Positions 38,082-47,479 are shown, counted from the first letter of the stretch. The stretch is 64,000 nucleotides of DNA from Chryseobacterium sp. 7 (GCF_003663845.1 NZ_RCCA01000001.1:2542001-2606000); one strand, 5' to 3'. The notes: generated by a model from the sequence alone, not told the origin. Numbers and translations: made by a program.

Positions 38082-39394
38082 TTTCTGTTAAGACGTTCAA
38101 TGATTAATGATGAAAAGCTTTTCACTCCTGTTCTGATGCTTTCTTCATCCACCTGAAAATTGGGAGAATGATTCATCGCAATCACTCCTTTTTCAAAGCT
38201 GGAACCCCCGAGAAAGAAATAAACTCCCGGGATTTTTTGTTGGAAATACGCAAAATCATCATTGAAAAACGGAACCTGGCCATAATCTGCAGCCACTGTA
38301 TTTTTTCCATACAGATTCTGAAGAATTTCTATTGCTGAATGCGTCAGTTTTTCATTATTGATAACCGTTGGATTTTCCTGAACAAATGAAACTGAAACAA
38401 GCTGATTTTGATACCCATTGTCTATAATCACTTTCTGAACTTCAGGAATTATTTTATCTAAATGAGAAGCGTTCGTTTCGTACAGATAGGCTTCAAGAAA
38501 AGACTGATTATTTTTGGAATAAATAGTAAATTTTCCGTCCGTGAACATATAATCTTTGAAAATAGTATCAGGATTCGTCAACCCGATTTTAGGATCAACA
38601 ATGGATTGTATTTCCCATGGTTTACTTCCGTTAGACGTTCGGAATAAAGCATTGCTGATTTTCTTGGCTAGCCCGTTGAGCTGTTCCTCAGTCAAACCGT
38701 TTTTCAGCTGAATTCTTATTCTTTTCTGATAAGCAAACATTTCATCAGGCTTCACCATGATTTGTCCTACAGGTGTGGCTGTCACATGCAATCCATAGAT
38801 TTCATCAGGATGTATTTTGGAAAGTAATCCATTGTTAATCATTTCTTTTGCTCCTTTGAAAGTTTCCTCTTCAGGCTGAAATATAAAATATACGGTTCCT
38901 TTTAACGATTTTTTGCTTTTGGACAATACCTCAGCAATTCCCAGCCCAACCGCCATGTGTATATCATGACCACAACCATGCTGAATGCCTTTTATTTTTG
39001 ATTTGAAAGTTTCAGGATCCGGATAATCATTGGGTAAAGCATCCATATCTGATCTCCATGCTATCTTTTTCCCTTTTTTATCACCTTTCAGAATTCCTAC
39101 AACACTGTGTCCATAATTATCTGTTTGAACTTCTAATCCCAAATCCAGCAGATATTGCTTAATTTTTTCCTGAGTCTGTTTTTCATTACCTGCCAATTCC
39201 GGGTTTTCATGGAACTGTCTTCTTATAGTCACTAATTTATTGAATATCCTGTCCGTCTCCTGTTGAACAGATTGATGAATTGTTTGTCCGTTCAAATTTT
39301 TGGAAGGAACAGCTGCGTCTTTTTTACTATTCAATCCCTGAGCTGTCAAAACAGAGGAAGCAAAACACAATAAAGTTAAGGTAAGTTGTTTCAT
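38078..39394 (-). CDS. Secreted M20 family amidohydrolase
   Basis: 438 residues with a Sec signal (MKQLTLTLLCFASSVLTAQG). Peptidase M20D features: RQFHENPELAGNEKQTQ, IAWRSDMDALP, GIQHGCGHDIHMAVGLG (metal Cys/His), FIFQPEEETFKGAKEMI and a late His in AMNHSPNFQVDEES. Related enzymes hydrolyse N-acyl amino acids (hippurate, indole-acetyl conjugates). It is exported, which is common in Bacteroidota. Confidence 0.92.
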   Translation of the reverse strand: MKQLTLTLLCFASSVLTAQGLNSKKDAAVPSKNLNGQTIHQSVQQETDRIFNKLVTIRRQFHENPELAGNEKQTQEKIKQYLLDLGLEVQTDNYGHSVVGILKGDKKGKKIAWRSDMDALPNDYPDPETFKSKIKGIQHGCGHDIHMAVGLGIAEVLSKSKKSLKGTVYFIFQPEEETFKGAKEMINNGLLSKIHPDEIYGLHVTATPVGQIMVKPDEMFAYQKRIRIQLKNGLTEEQLNGLAKKISNALFRTSNGSKPWEIQSIVDPKIGLTNPDTIFKDYMFTDGKFTIYSKNNQSFLEAYLYETNASHLDKIIPEVQKVIIDNGYQNQLVSVSFVQENPTVINNEKLTHSAIEILQNLYGKNTVAADYGQVPFFNDDFAYFQQKIPGVYFFLGGSSFEKGVIAMNHSPNFQVDEESIRTGVKSFSSLIIERLNRN

Positions 39395-39866
39395 GGTCAG
39401 TGATTAGTGGTTTTATAATTGGTAATTACTGAATCAAAAGTTCATTTATAGAGATTAGACATTCGCTGTTTCACTTTCGTTACAGCCTGATCATCAATTT
39501 ATTATTATTTTTTGGTAACTGAATCTTTCCGGCTTCAAAATCTTATCCTGAATTCAATACCACACTATTTAAATTAATTCTAAACTAGGTGAAAACAAAA
39601 ACCTATTAAACACCCTTGAATAAAGGATTTATTAACAAAAATACAAATACCCGTAATTACAAATTACGTAGAAATACTGAATCTTATCTGCAGGGATCTG
39701 ATTAATTTCGGATAAACAAAAACTGACAAACTATGGATAGCTTGAAACCTGGACATTCATTTCTGAAAAAGAGGTGGTATCTGAAAAATCGGCAGCTATA
39801 GATCAATCGGCATGATTAGCTCCTGTAAAAAGGAGTTGAAGATATCTAACCTAAATTTTTAACGAA
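39395..39866. promoter_or_regulatory. 472-bp leader of the redox operon with a palindrome
   Basis: No gene seen. CGTAATT (39652-39658) and AATTACG (39662-39668) form a 17-bp inverted repeat, a candidate operator. Nearer the start, AGCTCC and GGAGTT around 39819-39836 form a small hairpin, a possible leader structure. It must contain the promoters of both the M20 gene (left) and the 39867-45392 operon (right). Confidence 0.45.
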
Positions 39867-40313
39867 ATGAACATCATTAACAAAATCCTCAACGTCGACG
39901 ATTATTATTTCGACGTGTTTATGTCTATCTCGGAAAACCTCACCGGATTTACAGTCAATGAACTCCAGTCTACCGGCCTGGCAGAAACCTATTACACTTA
40001 TATCCTCAAAAGTTTAGATGCGGCTACTTTCGTAGAATTTCTGACCGTTTCGAAAAATATTCTCGAAAAATATCCCCCTGGAGAGGAATTGAAAAAAGCC
40101 ATTCAATCTGAAATTATTAAAAATCCGGGAATGACTGATATTTCTGGAAAAGTGATCACCATGTGGTACTTGGGAATCTGGGAAGGGGCTTACATCAATG
40201 ATCTTTCCTACAAAGAAGGACTTGTCTGGAATCTGATGCATTCTCATCCGCCGGGAGCCAAGCAGCCCGGCTACAAATCTTGGAATATTAAACCTGTAAA
40301 CAGCCACTCATGA
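39867..40313 (+). CDS. Small subunit of membrane-type FAD sugar/alcohol dehydrogenase (FAD-SLDH-like)
   Basis: 148 residues. The helical sequence and the segment SGKVITMWYLGIWEGAYIND near 108-127 resemble the small subunit family of sorbitol/fructose dehydrogenases, which pairs with a GMC flavoprotein large subunit. The large-subunit gene follows at once with a 4-nt overlap (ATGA at 40310). No Tat signal is obvious, unlike many FAD-SLDH subunits. Confidence 0.65.
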   Translation: MNIINKILNVDDYYFDVFMSISENLTGFTVNELQSTGLAETYYTYILKSLDAATFVEFLTVSKNILEKYPPGEELKKAIQSEIIKNPGMTDISGKVITMWYLGIWEGAYINDLSYKEGLVWNLMHSHPPGAKQPGYKSWNIKPVNSHS

Positions 40314-42385
40314 ATCAGAACAACCATAAAAAAGATGTGATTATCGTAGGAACGGGAATCGCAGGATCATTGATCGCAAAACTGCTGTCAGATCATGTAT
40401 TTGATGCTACAAAAGGAAAAATGATTCACCGTGCAGACGCCGGAAAATCAGACAATATCCGTGAAATATCCATCCTCATGTATGAGGCAGGGTTAGAAGC
40501 CGGCCTGGAACTGGATTCGGTATCCTCAATGACCAATTATAATGAGTATATCCGTACTTTTTACAGAGAGGAAGCCAAGGTTCCCAACTCTCCTTATCCA
40601 AACCTGAAGCAAGCCCCTTCTCCGAATGTTCTGGATATGGAACATATTGTACAGCCGTTTCCTGATAAAAAGGGATATCTGGTTCAGTTTGGGCCAATGC
40701 CGTTTGCAAGTGATGCAATCCGGGTGGGTGGCGGAACTACGCTTCACTGGCTGGGAACTACGCCAAGAATGCTTCCGAACGATTTCAAACTTACAGAAAA
40801 ATATGGCATTACAATCCCTAAACCAAATTCTGAAGAACCATCTCCAGTCAACTGGCCGATAACTTATGATGAGCTAAAGCCTTATTATGAAATGGCAGAA
40901 TTTGAAATCGGGGTTTCCGGAGATGTTTCCAGACAGGAATATCCAATTTCTGAGAATATGGAAGAATATTACGGAAATTATGTGTTCCCGATGGAAGAAA
41001 TTCCTCAGAGTTACATGGATCATAAGATTATTGAAGGTCTTAAAGGTACCAGTGTAAAGCTAAGTTCCGGAGAGATTCCGTTAATGATGGTGCCTTCTCC
41101 TCAGGGAAGAAATTCTATCCCCAATCCGAAATACGGAAAAACAAAGATCATCAAGGCAGAAACGAAAGATTCCGGGTATAAACTTGTTTTAGACAGCTCC
41201 GAAAAAGAAGAATATAAAGCTTTGGGCTCCGTATGGAATCCTTATATGGGAGAACGCTGCGAGGGAAATGCTTCCTGCGTTCCGATCTGCCCGGTTCAGG
41301 CTAAATACAATGCTTTAAAAACATTGAAAAAAGCTTTGTATAAAATTAATGAGAATGAAAATTTAAGCCGAAATCCATTCATGCAGATCCAGGCTCAGAG
41401 TGTGGTTTACAGATTGAGTGTTGATCAGAATGATCAAGATAAAATCTCCAAAGTTCACCTGAGAAGATATACTTCAAGAGAAAAAACAGATTTTATTGAA
41501 GAATCCATTGATACTTCTGATGCGATTGTGATTCTGGCAGCGAATGCCTTTGAAAATCCAAAGATTTTACTGAATTCCAAATATACTGTAAATAATGTGG
41601 TAAAAACGGCTGCCAACAGCAGTGATCAGGTAGGAAGAAACTTAATGGATCACATGGTAATGCTTACCTGGGGACTTTTCCCTGAGCCAGTTTATCCATA
41701 CAGAGGCCCTGGTTCCACCACCAATATCTCGTCTTTCCGTGATGGAAATTTCAGAGGTGAATTTTCTGCATGGATCTCTCCTCTAGACAATTGGGGATGG
41801 GGCTGGCCTGCATTCTCTCCGGGATCTGACATAGCAGAATTCATCGGAGATGGAATTTTTGGAGCTGAGTTGAGAAAAGAACTTACAAACAGACTTTCAA
41901 AACAGGTATTATTCCATTTTGAAATTGAGCAGCTGCCAAATCCCAACAACAGAGTTACCATTAATGATCAGTATCTTGATGTTCTTGGAATTCCGCGACC
42001 TGTTATTCATTATGAACTGACGGAATACGAAATGAAGGCGATGGAACAGGCCAAACATGCTTCTGATCAGATGTTCAAAAGATTAAATATCGAAGATTTC
42101 ACGAAATATACAGCAGCAGACAAGAATTCCGTAATCTACAATGGCGTAAGATATTCTTACAACGGAGCCGGGCACATTGTGGGAACGCACAGAATGGGTT
42201 CTACAGCTCAAGATTCTGTTACCAACAGCTATTGTAAAGCCTGGGATCACCCAAATTTATACATCGTAGGAGCCGGAAATATGACGACTCTGGGAACTTC
42301 AAACCCTACTTTAACCTTATCAGCATTCACGATCCGTTCGGTAGAATCTATCCTTGCTGATCTTGAAATTCAACTAAAAAAATAA
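40310..42385 (+). CDS. GMC-family FAD oxidoreductase
   Basis: 691 residues. FAD Rossmann loop GTGIAG at 14-19. GMC signatures are GPMPFASDAIRVGGGTTLHWLG and a second FAD segment with ANAFENPKILLNS. The C-terminal block GAGHIVGTHRMGS...PNLYIVGAGNMTTLGTSNP holds the active-site His. A cysteine-rich stretch GNASCVPICPVQAKYNA near 325 is typical of dehydrogenases in the gluconate/fructose/cholesterol-like GMC group. It pairs with the small subunit upstream. The substrate is not identifiable; electrons probably pass to a quinone or heme partner. Confidence 0.88.
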   Translation: MNQNNHKKDVIIVGTGIAGSLIAKLLSDHVFDATKGKMIHRADAGKSDNIREISILMYEAGLEAGLELDSVSSMTNYNEYIRTFYREEAKVPNSPYPNLKQAPSPNVLDMEHIVQPFPDKKGYLVQFGPMPFASDAIRVGGGTTLHWLGTTPRMLPNDFKLTEKYGITIPKPNSEEPSPVNWPITYDELKPYYEMAEFEIGVSGDVSRQEYPISENMEEYYGNYVFPMEEIPQSYMDHKIIEGLKGTSVKLSSGEIPLMMVPSPQGRNSIPNPKYGKTKIIKAETKDSGYKLVLDSSEKEEYKALGSVWNPYMGERCEGNASCVPICPVQAKYNALKTLKKALYKINENENLSRNPFMQIQAQSVVYRLSVDQNDQDKISKVHLRRYTSREKTDFIEESIDTSDAIVILAANAFENPKILLNSKYTVNNVVKTAANSSDQVGRNLMDHMVMLTWGLFPEPVYPYRGPGSTTNISSFRDGNFRGEFSAWISPLDNWGWGWPAFSPGSDIAEFIGDGIFGAELRKELTNRLSKQVLFHFEIEQLPNPNNRVTINDQYLDVLGIPRPVIHYELTEYEMKAMEQAKHASDQMFKRLNIEDFTKYTAADKNSVIYNGVRYSYNGAGHIVGTHRMGSTAQDSVTNSYCKAWDHPNLYIVGAGNMTTLGTSNPTLTLSAFTIRSVESILADLEIQLKK

Positions 42386-42389
42386 CAAC

Positions 42390-43847
42390 ATGAGACAAAA
42401 ACTTATCAATAAAACAACCCCACAGGAAACATTATTAACAGGAAAAGAAGCTGGAATGGCAGGCAGAAGCGCTGTTGTTGCTGAAACTATTTCGTTACCT
42501 TCCTTATTGCTTGATTCAACACTTAGTAAAGAAGACTGGACAGAAGGGTTAAAACATCACAGTAAAACCTTAACTACCCTTTTGCTTAATGATCAGATTG
42601 ATGGTTTCAATGCTTATCTGCAATCTCAATTCGGTTCTGAAACTTCTGAATCCAAAAAAGGATTAACCGAAATTGATTATAAACCGGTTTTACAGGATCT
42701 TTTGCAAACGGCTATTCTTATTGAGCACTCTACTATTCCACCCTATCTTACCGCTTTGTATTCAATCAAGGATGGAACCAATGCTTTAGCTTCACAAATT
42801 ATCCGAAGCGTTGCAGTAGAAGAAATGCTTCATCTGATTATGGTGTGTAATGTTTTGAATGCTATTGATATTCAGCCTTCTGTCAATCAAAAAGAAAACT
42901 ACCCTACTTACCCGATGAAATTACCCATGAATGTTGATTTCTATGTAGGTCTGGAGACATTCTCAAGCAACAGTATTGCAACATTTATTGCTATTGAAAG
43001 TCCAAGCAAGCCTTTGGTAAAAGCTCCGAAATACGATCACGAAACCGACACTTCGGCATTATATTCCCAAAGAGCAGCTGTACAGGAGAATAATTTCTGG
43101 ACGCTTGAAAATATGAAAGGGTTCATTATGGAAAATGTACATACCATTGGTGAATATTACGACGTTTTATTCTTCTATATCGTTATTTTCCAAATCATTG
43201 CTTATTACAAAGAGCACGGAACATTTCCGAAAACATTTGAAGAATTGAATACCGGAGGTATTTTTACAGGAAATCCAGCTAAACAGATCCGTCCTGAACA
43301 ATATTACGGAAGTGGTGGAAAACTGCATTCTGTAGAAGCTTTAGCAGGAGTAATTGCGGTTTTTCAGGAGATTAAAGGACAGGGAGAGGGTGCTGATGAT
43401 TCTATTTTCGATGTTGATCCTTCTCAGTTTGAAGAAGGCGTGGAACTGGCTCATTATTTCAGATTTAAAGAGGTTTTTCATGAGCATTTTTACCTGGGAG
43501 GAAATTATGAACCCTTCATGGATGAAGACGGAATGATGCCTGTAACAACTCCACCTACAGGAAAAGATTTACCTGTAGACTGGAACGAAGCCTATCCGAT
43601 GAAACCTAACCCGAAAATGGAAGACTATGTAAAAAACAAAGAATTACATGCTCAGGCCGTTGAATTTAATAAAACCTACAGAAGATTATTAGATGCCATC
43701 CAAAGTGCTGTAGAAGGCAATCAGAGAGAGCTTGAGAAATCTATCATGTATATGTATGCATTGAAAGAACAGGCTGTCAACCTGATGAAACAACCGTTGG
43801 ATGCCCAAGCCAATGCGGGCCCAACTTTCGAATACATCAATTTATAA
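42390..43847 (+). CDS. Ferritin-like protein of the VioB/RebD iminophenylpyruvate dimer synthase type
   Basis: 485 residues. The ferritin-like domain has AILIEHSTIPPYLTALYSI (Glu112) and SVAVEEMLHLIMVCNVLNAI (Glu144/145, His148), then YPTYPMKLPMN and a second helical pair (HTIGEYYDVLFFYIVIFQII). This is the Pfam ferritin-like domain also found at the C-terminus of VioB. In VioB/RebD it sits with a heme domain and couples two imino-acid units. Here it stands alone, 4 nt after the GMC gene, so a redox role with the GMC enzyme is inferred. Confidence 0.75.
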   Translation: MRQKLINKTTPQETLLTGKEAGMAGRSAVVAETISLPSLLLDSTLSKEDWTEGLKHHSKTLTTLLLNDQIDGFNAYLQSQFGSETSESKKGLTEIDYKPVLQDLLQTAILIEHSTIPPYLTALYSIKDGTNALASQIIRSVAVEEMLHLIMVCNVLNAIDIQPSVNQKENYPTYPMKLPMNVDFYVGLETFSSNSIATFIAIESPSKPLVKAPKYDHETDTSALYSQRAAVQENNFWTLENMKGFIMENVHTIGEYYDVLFFYIVIFQIIAYYKEHGTFPKTFEELNTGGIFTGNPAKQIRPEQYYGSGGKLHSVEALAGVIAVFQEIKGQGEGADDSIFDVDPSQFEEGVELAHYFRFKEVFHEHFYLGGNYEPFMDEDGMMPVTTPPTGKDLPVDWNEAYPMKPNPKMEDYVKNKELHAQAVEFNKTYRRLLDAIQSAVEGNQRELEKSIMYMYALKEQAVNLMKQPLDAQANAGPTFEYINL

Positions 43848-43865
43848 CCATAAAAACGATATATC

Positions 43866-45392
43866 ATGTTAAAAAGAAAAAAAGAAAGTACACAGGCAGG
43901 AGGTGAACAGTTATTCCGTAAGATGCCGGGCAAACAGGAAACTAATCTGGCTGAGCTTATGGACGGATATTCAAAGCTTCTTATTGATGATCCTGTAAGA
44001 CCATTCAGAGAAGACAACCTTCAGGCAATTGAAAATAGTGTAGATTATGGAATTCTTGCCGCATTAGACGGTACGTGGGTAAGCTATAACGTTAACTACA
44101 ATAAAGATATTACCAAGCCTTCATTAGCAAGCGGAGTGCATACTACCATTATGCCTTCCCCGGGAACCAATTCAGGAACGATACCCGGAAAATTCGCTTT
44201 TGACAGTGAAGAATATATTGAAAAGTTAACATTTTCCATTGTTCCGGGCGGAGTTCGTAACCGCGGTGGCGCTAGTGAGCTTTTCTGTGGGGCAGTGAAA
44301 TACGAACAAAGCATTAAGAGCGTAAATTCAGTGCAAGGTCAGGACGCTTTAAAGTACACGCCTATTCATGAAGAAAACGGAATGTATCTTTGGCTAAGTG
44401 ATGTTTACAACCATGCTGCAACTAAGGAATCTATTGAAAGAGACCGCGGTATCCATGCTGTTTCAACAGAAGATGCTAAATATGGCTATACAGGAGAATA
44501 CAGAGATGAGCCTTTGTTAAGAATTACACCAGACGGAGTAGAAAATCCTCAATATATCCTTCAAAGCCAGCTGCAGCCGGGGCAGCCTTATTATGAAATT
44601 ATTCCGGCTCAGGAAATAAAGCCGGGAGCAGGACTTGACGGTCCTTATTTCATCCCGGATTACTCTATCTCGCGAAGCGGTGTGATCCCTCATGGAAGTA
44701 CCATTACTTTGCTTGGAGATATTATTCCTCAAAATAAAGATAATACAACGTTCTATTTAATTGAAGGCTCCCCTCAATTCCCTTATGGTAAAGAAGCCTG
44801 GGAAACCAATCACCTTTCTATTTCACGTACAATGGGTAATGCAGGAGTAACACCTGAGGAAATCATTGATCTTGATAAACCGGCACCGGATTGGGTTCAT
44901 GAAACGTTAAATGATGAGAATGATCCGGGTTCAAACAAAATTTATACCCAGAGGATTCTTGCAGACGATTTATATCCTTATGCTGTACGACCGGATCTGA
45001 GACTTAGGGATACATTAAGAGGCCAGAAGGTAAGCAATTATGTCCATGTAAGAATGTCTTCCAAGATGAAAACCGGAGCGCAGGGAGGAGTCCTGAACGT
45101 TCCTTTTGTGAACCGTTTTGTTCCGACTGTAGAAGTGGATATGGATATGTGGATTGAAACCGTTATTGAAGACGGAAAAGAGATTCTTCAGCTGCAGTAT
45201 GAGCAAATTGTATTCTTCGAATTTGATTTCGGAAATGACGGAGGTACTACAAGCTGGCCTCATATTCAGGTGAATACCCTTCGTAAGATACAGGATATTC
45301 CTGAGGATCAGAGAAAAGTCATTGAAGAGCAGTTTTACAATACAAACGGAAGTTCTGATGCCGCTTCAGGGTGTCCTTATCATAAAGGATAA
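43866..45392 (+). CDS. Unrecognised conserved protein of the redox operon, possibly heme-binding
   Basis: 508 residues, no signal or membrane segment. ILAALDGTWVSYNVNYNKD near 63-81 resembles the opening of nitrobindin-like or lipocalin-type barrels. FSIVPGGVRNRGGASELFCG and YLWLSDVYNHAATKESIERD follow. It ends GCPYHKG, a Cys-Pro dipeptide of the heme-regulatory-motif kind. I do not recognise a family with confidence; a heme-linked role is inference from the ending and from operon partners. Fourth gene, 18 nt after the ferritin-like gene, followed by a strong terminator. Confidence 0.7.
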   Translation: MLKRKKESTQAGGEQLFRKMPGKQETNLAELMDGYSKLLIDDPVRPFREDNLQAIENSVDYGILAALDGTWVSYNVNYNKDITKPSLASGVHTTIMPSPGTNSGTIPGKFAFDSEEYIEKLTFSIVPGGVRNRGGASELFCGAVKYEQSIKSVNSVQGQDALKYTPIHEENGMYLWLSDVYNHAATKESIERDRGIHAVSTEDAKYGYTGEYRDEPLLRITPDGVENPQYILQSQLQPGQPYYEIIPAQEIKPGAGLDGPYFIPDYSISRSGVIPHGSTITLLGDIIPQNKDNTTFYLIEGSPQFPYGKEAWETNHLSISRTMGNAGVTPEEIIDLDKPAPDWVHETLNDENDPGSNKIYTQRILADDLYPYAVRPDLRLRDTLRGQKVSNYVHVRMSSKMKTGAQGGVLNVPFVNRFVPTVEVDMDMWIETVIEDGKEILQLQYEQIVFFEFDFGNDGGTTSWPHIQVNTLRKIQDIPEDQRKVIEEQFYNTNGSSDAASGCPYHKG

Positions 45393-45413
45393 ATACACAT
45401 TAAAAGAATACAA

Positions 45414-45437
45414 AAAGGGGCAAATGATTGCCCCTTT
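45414..45437. terminator. Bidirectional terminator between redox operon and tetR 1
   Basis: AAAGGGGCAA (45414-45423) and TTGCCCCTTT (45428-45437), a 10-bp stem with an ATGA loop; T-rich to the right, A-rich to the left. Confidence 0.9.
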
Positions 45438-45464
45438 CTATTTTTACTATATTATTTCTTATCA

Positions 45465-46103
45465 TTACAATCCTTCATAGGTCTGGTCTACCATAAAAGA
45501 TATTGCTTTTTTAATTTTTTCACGGCCTTCCGGTGTATTTACGTCAATTCCGCAGAAAATACTGCCATTCAGGGAAGCAAACATATTCAGATAATACAAT
45601 CCGGAAACCATAATCGCCATAATGGAACGATAGGTATCCATTTTATCTTTAAAATGAGATTCCATCAATAATTTGAAAATATATTCTCCATTTTCTTCCT
45701 GGGTATCGATTAGTTTTTTCAATGATTTTCTCGGTTCGGAAATCGTCCATAAAAGAAGTTTCTGAGCTTCTTTATTGGTATATACATAGTCAAACTGTGA
45801 GAGCAGCATATGCCGGATAAATTCTTGTCCTCCATCTTCAAGATTCGGCTTCATCTTTTCTACTTCTTCGCTATTAACTTTTACCCAGAAGTCTTGTGTA
45901 CGAACATATTCGTCCATCAACCCATCCATTCCGCCAAAATACGTATAGATCATTTTCTTGTCTACTCCTGCGGTTGCAGCGATATCATTGATCTTCAATC
46001 CTGCATACCCTTTCGTTTTCAGAATTTTTCCTACTGCATCTAAAAACTTTTTCTTACTGCGTTCTTTATTTCTAATACTACCTGATGCTGACTTTCTTTC
46101 CAT
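45465..46103 (-). CDS. TetR-family regulator 1 (paralogue of 46841-47479)
   Basis: 212 residues from the ATG at 46103; the ATG at 46124 adds 7 residues not shared by the paralogue. N-terminal TetR HTH: RSKKKFLDAVGKILKTKG, INDIAATAGVDKKMIYTYFGG. The all-helical ligand domain contains GLYYLNMFASLNGSIFCGID. About three quarters identical and gap-free against TetR 2. Likely -7 element TAAACTTG (complement of 46122-46129). Operator A lies about 20 nt upstream of it, so autoregulation is likely. Ligand unknown. Confidence 0.93.
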   Translation of the reverse strand: MERKSASGSIRNKERSKKKFLDAVGKILKTKGYAGLKINDIAATAGVDKKMIYTYFGGMDGLMDEYVRTQDFWVKVNSEEVEKMKPNLEDGGQEFIRHMLLSQFDYVYTNKEAQKLLLWTISEPRKSLKKLIDTQEENGEYIFKLLMESHFKDKMDTYRSIMAIMVSGLYYLNMFASLNGSIFCGIDVNTPEGREKIKKAISFMVDQTYEGL

Positions 46104-46147
46104 GACTAAACATTCAATATACAAGTTTAAGAATTTTTTTTATTATT

Positions 46148-46192
46148 TTAGACACCAACAAGTGTCTAATATCAACTATTTATATATATTTG
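46148..46192 (+). promoter_or_regulatory. Operator A and promoter of RNA A
   Basis: TTAGACAC-CAACAA-GTGTCTAA (46148-46169), a 22-bp operator, then TATATTTG at 46185-46192. The GTGTC half-site is 23 nt from the -7 element, 10 nt (one helical turn) more than in B, C and D. The minus side faces TetR 1. Confidence 0.8.
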
Positions 46193-46196
46193 CACC

Positions 46197-46357
46197 AACT
46201 AACACCATTCTATATATAAAACACTATCGGGATTGAAAAATTAAAAACTATTCAGATTGTATCGTTAGTTTCCTCAGTTTGAAATATTTTAACATAAAAC
46301 AACTGGGGTAAAAACACAACCAAACAGTATCATTTTCCATAGTGATGCTGTTTTTTT
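46197..46357 (+). ncRNA. Predicted small RNA A of the TetR locus
   Basis: About 161 nt from AACTAA at 46197 (5 nt after the -7 element) to the T-run at 46351-46357. Shared blocks: 5' AACTAACACCAT and TATATA, GATTGTATCGTTAGTTTCCT, then AACTGGGGTAAAAAC. CCTCAGTT (46272-46279) can pair with AACTGGGG near 46301-46308. The terminator is CAGTATCA (46325-46332) with TGATGCTG (46343-46350). The only ATG is in the terminator, so it is not an mRNA for a usual protein. Confidence 0.75.
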
Positions 46358-46596
46358 ATTTCCTAAAAACTACATCTGCCATCAATGAAATAGTTTTTAT
46401 AGATTTTTTTTATGGTATTAATTATTATTTATTCCAAAATAGATGTTTTTACTCTTGAACAAAACCAGATTTACTTTGTTTAATAGCCCAAAATGAACCA
46501 TAACTCTAACAAAAAGAGACAATTCATTATGAAATATAAAAAATAAATAAACTGATAATCAACACATTAAATAAAATTAACAAAAATTTAATCTTT
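46358..46596. other. AT-rich spacer between RNA A and operator B
   Basis: No gene or clear structure; no ORF above 20 codons of likely use. It ends with a T-rich stretch just before operator B. Confidence 0.5.
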
Positions 46597-46631
46597 TTAC
46601 ACACTTTACAGTGTCTTATTTTATATATTTG
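46597..46631 (+). promoter_or_regulatory. Operator B and promoter of RNA B
   Basis: TTACACAC-TTTACA-GTGTCTTA (46597-46618): one mismatch in the left GACAC and one in the right TAA. TATATTTG at 46624-46631, 13 nt from the start of GTGTC. No tetR gene faces it directly. Confidence 0.75.
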
Positions 46632-46635
46632 TAGA

Positions 46636-46807
46636 AACTAAAACCATCTATATATTTAAAAACACTTTTAGGTTGAAAAAATAAAACAATTAAGGTTGTA
46701 TTATTTAAGTTCCCTCACTTTAAGACAATTTCGAAAGCGAAAAAGCTAAGGTAGAAACACAACTCACAAACTAACCATTAGAATTCTAATGGTTTTGTTT
46801 TTTTTTT
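46636..46807 (+). ncRNA. Predicted small RNA B of the TetR locus
   Basis: About 172 nt. AACTAAAACCAT at the 5' end, GGTTGAAAAA, GGTTGTATTATTTAAGTTCCCTC and AAGCTAAGGTAGAAACACAACT blocks. CCT..CTT of the first block can pair with AAG..AGG of the second. The terminator is a 22-bp palindrome (arms AACCATTAGAA / TTCTAATGGTT, 46773-46794) followed by a T-rich tail. No ORF before the terminator. Confidence 0.75.
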
Positions 46808-46840
46808 AGACTTAATATCTTACAAATTTCAACTTACACA

Positions 46841-47479
46841 CTATAAATTTTCATACGTATGCTTTAGCAAAAAAGAAATCGCTTTCTTTATTTTATCTCT
46901 TCCTCTGATACTGTTCACGTCTATTCCGCAGAAAATACTTCCATTCATGGCGGCATACATATTCAGGTAATATAATCCTGAAACAAGAATTGCCATAATA
47001 GAACGCACATCTTCTGTGTTATCTTTGAAGTGAGAGTCCATCAGCAGTTTAAAAATATACTCTCCGTTTTCTTCCTGAGTATCCGTTAATTTTCTTAATG
47101 CTTTACGCGGTTCTGATAAACGCCATAGAAGTAGTTTTTGTGCTTCCTTATGGGTGTAAACATAATCAAATTGTGATAACAGCATTTCTTCCATAAAAGA
47201 TTTTCCCCCGTCATCCAGTTTTGGTTTTATTTTTTCTACTTCTTCAATGGTTACTTTGCTCCAGTAATCCTGCGTTTTTATATATTCATCTATCAGACCA
47301 TCTAGTCCATCAAAATAAGAATAGATCATTTTTTTATCTACTCCGGCAGCGGCAGCGATACTACTCACCTTTAGTGCGGTGTATCCTTTTGTTCTCAGTA
47401 TCTTTCCCACTGCATCCAAAAATTTTTTTTTACTGCGTTCTTTATTACGGATACTTCCTGCCGCTGACTTTCTTTCCAT
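46841..47479 (-). CDS. TetR-family regulator 2 (paralogue of 45465-46103)
   Basis: 212 residues, starting MERKSAAGSIRNKERSKKKF as in TetR 1 and collinear along the whole length. The recognition region differs at few positions (VSSIAAAAGVDKKMIYSYFDG against INDIAATAGVDKKMIYTYFGG), so both probably bind the same or very similar sites. Likely -7 TAAACTTG (complement of 47498-47505), with operator C about 15 nt upstream. The RNA B terminator lies 33 nt beyond its stop in the convergent direction. Confidence 0.93.
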   Translation of the reverse strand: MERKSAAGSIRNKERSKKKFLDAVGKILRTKGYTALKVSSIAAAAGVDKKMIYSYFDGLDGLIDEYIKTQDYWSKVTIEEVEKIKPKLDDGGKSFMEEMLLSQFDYVYTHKEAQKLLLWRLSEPRKALRKLTDTQEENGEYIFKLLMDSHFKDNTEDVRSIMAILVSGLYYLNMYAAMNGSIFCGIDVNSIRGRDKIKKAISFLLKHTYENL

